From Chiua virens (lineage: Eukaryota > Basidiomycota > Agaricomycetes > Boletales > Boletaceae): 64,000 nucleotides of DNA. Below are positions 60,214 through 64,000 of this stretch, in pieces; the stretch's first letter is position 1; every line of letters begins with the position of its first letter. The stretch is taken from assembly GCA_019787685.1 (NCBI GenBank), contig JAHNUO010000013.1:1426001-1490000 (forward strand), written 5' to 3'. The translations under genes were made by a program, and so were the position numbers. The notes below the pieces were generated by a model. That model did no database searches, was not told the DNA's origin, and worked only from the letters and a program-made list of their open reading frames with translations.

Positions 60214-62572
60214 CCGTTGCTTAGAGTGGACATAATGTTTCACATTAATGTTAGAAGAGCATTCAAGTTATTGCTAGATCATCATGGGAATCGATCCAGT
60301 CATCGACCAGTTTCTCACTGATGCGCTCGGGGTGCAATAGACGCAGGTGCGGCATGCTCGAGCCTGAGCGGGTGGAGACGTTGATACCTTATGTTATGCC
60401 AATGGGTAACGCACATGGTATACGGAGACCAATTTACTATGACCTGGGCAAATTGCACTCAGGCTCCGAGTCGGATGTGTCTACACATCTCGGTAGTGAG
60501 TGGCGGCGGCGCCGGGCCGCCCGCCGTGAGGGGTAATCCTACATAGCCTCAACCCACCGGTGACCAGATATCATACAACAGGTGTCTAGGGAAATGCAGG
60601 TTATTGTTTGAATGAGTTTTATTATTTTGAGATGGTTGGTAGAAAATAAGATGATGCAAATGAGAAGCCACGAACGCACACGAGAAAATAGAGGACGCCA
60701 TTCCTCACAAGTAGCCTCATGTACTTATTCGTTAAGCTACCACTGTTTCATTGCCCTATATCTTGGACTGATTCCACATTGCATAAACACGTAGAATCAT
60801 CATCATTGTGACTGAGCTTCACAACGAAGATAATGAGTGGGGAGTGAAATGGCTCACAGTCAGCAACAGCGAGGAATAATTCCCCCAACCATGTGTCTAC
60901 TAAGAGCCTCCCAGTGCCTTCGAAATACACATGCCTTGATTAGACAGAGTGATGGAACATTTAAGTTGACCTACTTACACCTGTAAGTCCTAACGATTCG
61001 TCTTACTGACCTTTTTAGGTAACTTGGCCACACGCTAAATTACATAATAAAATAACTGAAATTTGACTTAAGAGATCATCCAGCTCCATGAAAGAACTGC
61101 TCTGCTACTGCAGGTTTGATGACATGTCATGTAAATGGAAAGCAAAACACCTGGCAATCCAGGAACTCAAGAATGAGGGAAGTTATATCATCCGCCGGTG
61201 TCTTACTCAGCTGTGTAACGACACATCATGGAGCCTGATTGAGAACGATGGCAGGTACCTGCCTTACTAACAACTAACAGCCGCATCGGCGATTCGAAGG
61301 GGTTGAGTGGACGGGGGGAAATCGTGGAAAATCCCCACTTCCATCGATAATGAGCCACTCCCTAACAGAGCAGCATTCCACCGACTCGGAGACGAATGGA
61401 TCCACCGCAGATCAACCCGAACTCACTCCCACTCCCGGGAAATTTTGCTTTGACTGCATGCCATCGGACACTGGTAGAGAATCCGCGTGTGGGACCTGAC
61501 ATAAAGATACTCACCCTAGCATGAGAAGACACCAACTCACTCAGGAAATCGTGACACCTTTCTCTCTGAGTGACAAAACTGAATCAATGACCATACCCTG
61601 TAAGAGAAGCTTGCCTGACTGATCCGAGGGACTCTGACTCAGAAACAAACCAGTCCTCAGGCTTGTAACACACTGTCACAGGATGCTCTGTTGTCTCTGA
61701 CGTGCATTATCAAAAGAGCAATGTGGAAAATCGCGCCAGCTTGCATCTGCGAAATCCATTCGTCACGCGCTCCTGGCTTGGATCCTGAGTTAGTATTCCG
61801 CCGATCAGACGGCTCTTTTGGCCTTAAAGCTTAAGGTCCAAAAACAGGGAGACAGGGAAGCTTTTTGATGAATGCATGCCACTAGTACTGTTTGGCGGGG
61901 CCTAGCGAGCAGTGAATGTTGGGCCTCGCCTTGAGACTTTGACGGGGTTAGTACAATATAAGAGGGAATGTAGTAGCTACTGCTTACCTCCAGTCGAGAC
62001 TCGAGTAGGAACGTCGGGAGTGAGGAGAGCAGAGAACGCGTGTCAAGCAAGAGTGAGCAGCGAGACATGCCATGAGTGCTTGCCAGATGTGATGGACTGT
62101 TCTGTGACACAGATTTCGTAGACACAGATACGCAATTGCATTTGCAAGACATGACTGTCGATAGGTGAACGCTTGGACGCTGACGTGACCCTTCCCACCA
62201 CGAGAGTCGTACGACGGGTCAAGCAGCCTGAGAGCCAACAGGGAAAACCACCAGTCAACTCCAATACGGTCATGGATTCCAGAAAGTATCAACATGGATC
62301 TACTAGTGTCTGCTGCTGGATCTAAGGATGTATCGTGTTGACCTCTTAAGAAAATCTATCAAATGTTCTATGTACGGTGTTACATGCAGCACTAATGATG
62401 AATTACAATATGCATAGATAGACATGTGTGGTTTGCGGGTGAATAGAATGGTGGTGAAACGATTGGACATGCAATTGATTTTTACCAAACCTAGAGCAAA
62501 AAAAAACGAAAGCGACAAAACCAAACCGAGGATCACGAGCATGATCGACCCACGTCGCGAGTGACGAGCCGC
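60214..62572. other. Long convergent intergenic region, nothing supported
   Basis: About 2.4 kb between the 3' ends of the GT90 gene (+) and RPO41 (-). I see short frames only, with several stretches rich in stop codons in all frames. No transposon terminal repeats or RNA gene recognised by eye. Confidence 0.4.
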
Positions 62573-64000
62573 CTACGAGAAAAAGTACAACGACTTGCGA
62601 ATCGTCTCCACTTCAAATGTGCCCTTTTCTGGGTGTGGTGGTATCAAGTGTGATAGTTTGATAAACTTATTCTTGAACGCCGCCGGTACGTCGTCGCCGT
62701 CGTCACTCTCTTCCTCGTTCTCCACCTCGTCCACTTGGATGCGTTTCAGAGTTGACCCGCGGGGACGACCTCGCCCGCGTTTCACGGGTACCGCTGTCTC
62801 TTCTTCAGTCGCGGTCACAGGCAGTAGGCGCAGACGTAGCAGAGGTGGCCTCAGTCCACAGTGATGGTCGAGATCGAGCTTCCCTCGGCAGTCCGTGACG
62901 TCAAGCAAGTTACCAACTGCTGCGTTCTCTTTCTTGAGCTCCTCAGCCTACGTCCTTGGGACGCGGTAATCCGACAACCGGCCTCCAACAGCAGTTTGAG
63001 CGTCGATTCCTTGCGGATTGCGGATAGGGGTACAAAGTGATTTGCATAGCGTTCGCGGAACTGGAGCGAAGAGTCAGTCTGGACGAGACTTCAAACGCAG
63101 GCGCGCATAAGCTCACCTCGGCCTCAAGTCTCCGCAGAATGTCAGATGAGTGAAGAGCAATAAACGTGTCACGGATGACTTCAGACATCTCGTCGATGCT
63201 CGATGCGTGCGTCCAGTAAGAATCGTGGACGGATGCAAACGTGATGTTTTGCATCTTGAAAAATGTATCAGTCATCCATCACCACCACGTCCACAAGGTC
63301 AAACAGTTACCTTGCATTCCAACGCGGTCAGCATCATATGCGTCGCATCCAGAGAATGAATAAAGTTGGGTGGGAACGCAGACGCCTGCTTGAGGCCATT
63401 GACGGCGGCGGGCGCGGTAGGATCCGAGATATAAACTGTCTGCAATGATGTCATGATTTGTTTTCGCTTTGCCTTGCGGTAGGGCTGCACGATTGGCAAT
63501 CCCATCGGCGTCGTCCACACCACCGATGCCATTTGTTCCTTCCGTATGCGGTCCTCGACAGGACCTGCCTTGGCATTAACACGCCGAGGCTGAAGGATCT
63601 CGGAGAGGCGATCTTTAGGGATGCTTTTGGTGATGAGCTTGGCACAGAGGTTGAGCCAGTTTTGGATAGATTTTGCGCCTGAGAAAAGGTCACCAATACA
63701 GTGAAGGACGTTCTTTGCAAGATAAGCTGAAACTGTCCAGCAAAGCTCCTCAGGTATATCTCCCCTATCTTTCAGCTGTCTCTCGATCTGCTCGCGAGCT
63801 CCGACATAAGTGACGCCATACACGGTGGTCATTACCTTGTGAAAATATCAATATCTAACTTGATGCAATAAAATGTGCACGTACCGTTTGTTTGACCACT
63901 TTGCGAGCGATTTTACCCAGAAGGAGCTGGGCAATCTTCACGCCGTTGTCTGCGTCCCTTTGTACGATCTTTTCAACCATATTGGCAACATAGGTATACA
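62573..64000 (-). CDS. RPO41: Mitochondrial DNA-directed RNA polymerase, C-terminal part (continues beyond window)
   Basis: The 5' part lies outside the right edge. Visible C-terminal exons carry the T7-type polymerase motifs: [30 protein letters not shown] joined over an intron (about 63838-63885) to [17 protein letters not shown] (fingers helix with the YG(V)T motif), [35 protein letters not shown], and after an intron [16 protein letters not shown], where HDS holds the second catalytic Asp (motif C). It ends with the family's invariant [18 protein letters not shown] … SLYFFS, stop at 62573. A fungal insert with acidic and basic runs ([26 protein letters not shown]) lies before the end. It transcribes the mitochondrial genome. 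No defect seen in the visible part. Confidence 0.85.

Noticed and set aside
1..64000. tRNA genes, transposon termini, CRISPR arrays, operons
   Set aside because: I scanned by eye for T-loop motifs, long terminal or inverted repeats and regularly spaced repeats and found none convincing; a tRNAscan or RepeatMasker run would settle this.

Overview
This window is nuclear DNA of a filamentous basidiomycete. The genes are cut by many short introns (about 45-65 nt, GT-AG, one apparent GC-AG). Both strands are used, intergenic spacers are short to moderate, and the proteins are of Agaricomycete type: zygote-specific (Zys)-like secreted proteins, DUF6534 membrane proteins, GT90/CAP10, UBE2S-type E2, TopBP1/Dpb11 and DyP. 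The style recalls the Rhizoctonia/Ceratobasidium group, but that is an inference. I found no prokaryotic, organellar or viral segment, no CRISPR array, no intact transposon and no convincing tRNA.

Layout. 0-7.5 kb: a DM9-vWA fusion gene (-), a tiny cysteine/histidine-rich protein (+), a small AIM3/BBC1-motif protein (-) and a Mei4-like meiotic gene (-). 8-10.3 kb: a tandem array of three Zys-like small secreted protein genes (-), the first broken. 10.6-15 kb: a small membrane protein and a DUR3 urea/polyamine symporter (-). 15.3-21 kb: two short uncharacterised proteins, a COQ8/ABC1 kinase (-) and a divergent 593-aa polytopic membrane protein (+). 22.5-25.6 kb: a hypothetical protein, a UBE2S-type ubiquitin-conjugating enzyme and a mitochondrial RRM protein (+). 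25.9-32.3 kb: a DUF6534 membrane gene, a coiled-coil protein and a decayed DyP peroxidase (-). 32.5-38.2 kb: a GH51 arabinofuranosidase and an F-box protein (+). 38.5-43.3 kb: a Dpb11/Rad4/TopBP1 BRCT protein and an ICMT-like methyltransferase (-). 46-47.2 kb: the mitochondrial ATPase inhibitor (-) and ATP synthase subunit h (+), head to head. 48.2-64 kb: a PalI/Rim9-SUR7 protein (-), a P450, a second DUF6534 protein and a GT90 glycosyltransferase (+), and the 3' end of mitochondrial RNA polymerase (-), which runs off the right edge.

Functional themes. Mitochondrial function recurs: COQ8 (ubiquinone), IF1 and subunit h (ATP synthase), RPO41 (mtDNA transcription) and an RRM protein with a presequence-like N terminus. 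Chromosome and cell-cycle biology is represented by Mei4-like, Dpb11/TopBP1 and UBE2S (APC/C K11-chain E2). GH51, DyP and P450 fit a plant-associated or saprotrophic lifestyle. Several genes show one-base frame breaks (DyP, IF1, PalI, DUF6534). These are either real decay or indel errors in the assembly, so gene models there are provisional. All exon boundaries were inferred by eye from splice consensus and frame continuity.
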